Source: Heligmosomoides polygyrus polygyrus
Taxonomy: Eukaryota; Nematoda; Chromadorea; Rhabditida; Heligmosomidae
NCBI GenBank assembly: GCA_947396885.1
Contig: OX377202.1
Span: 10,850,001-10,914,000, forward strand
Direction of reading: 5' to 3'
DNA: 64,000 bases
This document shows positions 63,434 through 64,000 of the stretch, piece after piece. The translations under genes and the position numbers were made by a program. Numbering within the stretch: position 1 is the first letter of the stretch; the number at the start of each line of letters is the position of its first letter. The notes below the pieces were generated by a model. The model worked only from the letters and a program-made list of their open reading frames with translations. It was not told where the DNA came from and ran no database searches.

Positions 63434-64000
63434 TTAAGTTGTCCGGAAAGTTCTCAGCGTTTTGCGTTACTATCTTTCATTCGTCTAGTATGAAGTAAAC
63501 ATTCAACTTGTATTGCGCATTATATTTCTGTTCTTGAACGGCTTATTGGAGTTGTCGAAAGAGCAATTCCGAGCGATATTTTATTTCAACTTCAAACTGG
63601 GACAATCCGAAGCCGAGACAGCTCGACATATTGATCAAGTGTGGGGCCTAATGGGGTTGGAGAAGGCACTGTGCGCCAGTGCTTCAGTAAAATCCGGGCT
63701 GGAGATTTCATCCTCGAAAATGATCCCGAAGCGGTCGATCTAGAGCAATCCTGGACGACGAGTTGAAGGAATTGGTGTAAGCCGAACCATCCCAAACAGG
63801 TTCGCGGTATCGCGGAAGAGCTAGACGTCAGTAAAACTGCTGTTGCGGATGCTTTGATACGCCTTGGGAAGGTGGTTGCACGCCGATGAACCCCCTAGAC
63901 ATTTTCCGAAGGCGAATCTCCACCAAAAGAGGTAATGGTCAGTGTGTGGTGGTCAGCGGCTGGTGTACAACTTTTCGGCGCTAGGCTAAACGATATCAGC
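63434..64000 (+). pseudogene. Mariner element, cut by the window edge
   Basis: The left end TTAAGTTGTCCGGAAAGTTC follows TA and matches the end family of the copy at 21185. The HTH region reads FRAIFYFNFKLGQSEAETA, then a frameshift, KIRAGDFILENDPEA, another shift, and DVSKTAVADALIRLGKVV. A deletion then jumps to KEVMVSVWWSAAGVQLF, skipping the first catalytic Asp. The element continues beyond base 64000. Confidence 0.85.

Noticed and set aside
1..64000. Bacterial or viral origin of the window.
   Set aside because: No operons or ribosome-binding sites, abundant SINE, RTE, mariner and MITE sequence, and candidate short spliceosomal introns point to an animal nuclear genome.

Overview
The window looks like repeat-rich nuclear DNA of an animal, most likely a nematode and probably of the strongylid (hookworm-like) group. 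The evidence is indirect: candidate introns of 50-60 nt, DD34D mariner and DD37D maT-type transposons, several 5'-truncated RTE retrotransposon tails whose C-terminal protein resembles copies common in strongylid worms, and a tRNA-derived SINE. There are no bacterial-style operons and no rRNA. The species call is an inference.

Almost everything identifiable is mobile DNA. At least 25 copies or fragments of one roughly 285-bp tRNA-derived SINE are scattered on both strands. Mariner/Tc1 copies lie at 1-150 (edge), 2005-3234, about 7680-8745, 9666-10940 (maT), 21185-22440, 38704-39617, 41453-42724, 44480-45045, 62344-63094 and 63434-64000 (edge); all are damaged. RTE 3' tails lie at 1236, 34266 and 37949. 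A solo LTR with a perfect 5-bp target duplication lies at 57151-57918. Several MITE families are recognisable by long terminal inverted repeats, and about five copies of a larger non-coding element ending in GTGTCCAATTTGACGTG-like repeats act as landing sites for later insertions.

The most striking structure is at about 24.4-29.7 kb: a roughly 5.2-kb foldback-like element whose two arms are long inverted arrays of a 680-bp unit, capped by an inner 140-bp array and a shared terminal segment. Most units carry a TGACGTCA-type palindrome. A shorter relative at 46.9-48.26 kb ends in the same terminal segment but has a different, also palindromic, core. A 50-bp module of that core resembles the unit of an independent tandem array at 32.0-32.6 kb. 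Two other arrays, at 8.07 and 33.3 kb, share a 42-bp unit.

Host coding potential is sparse. Four places show exon-like open frames with plausible splice sites, all on the plus strand: 14876-15339 (three exons), 23707-23932 (a first exon), 40539-40856 (two exons) and about 52420-52790 (either a first exon or a small secreted protein). None could be assigned to a known family by eye, so whether they belong to one long-intron gene or several is open.
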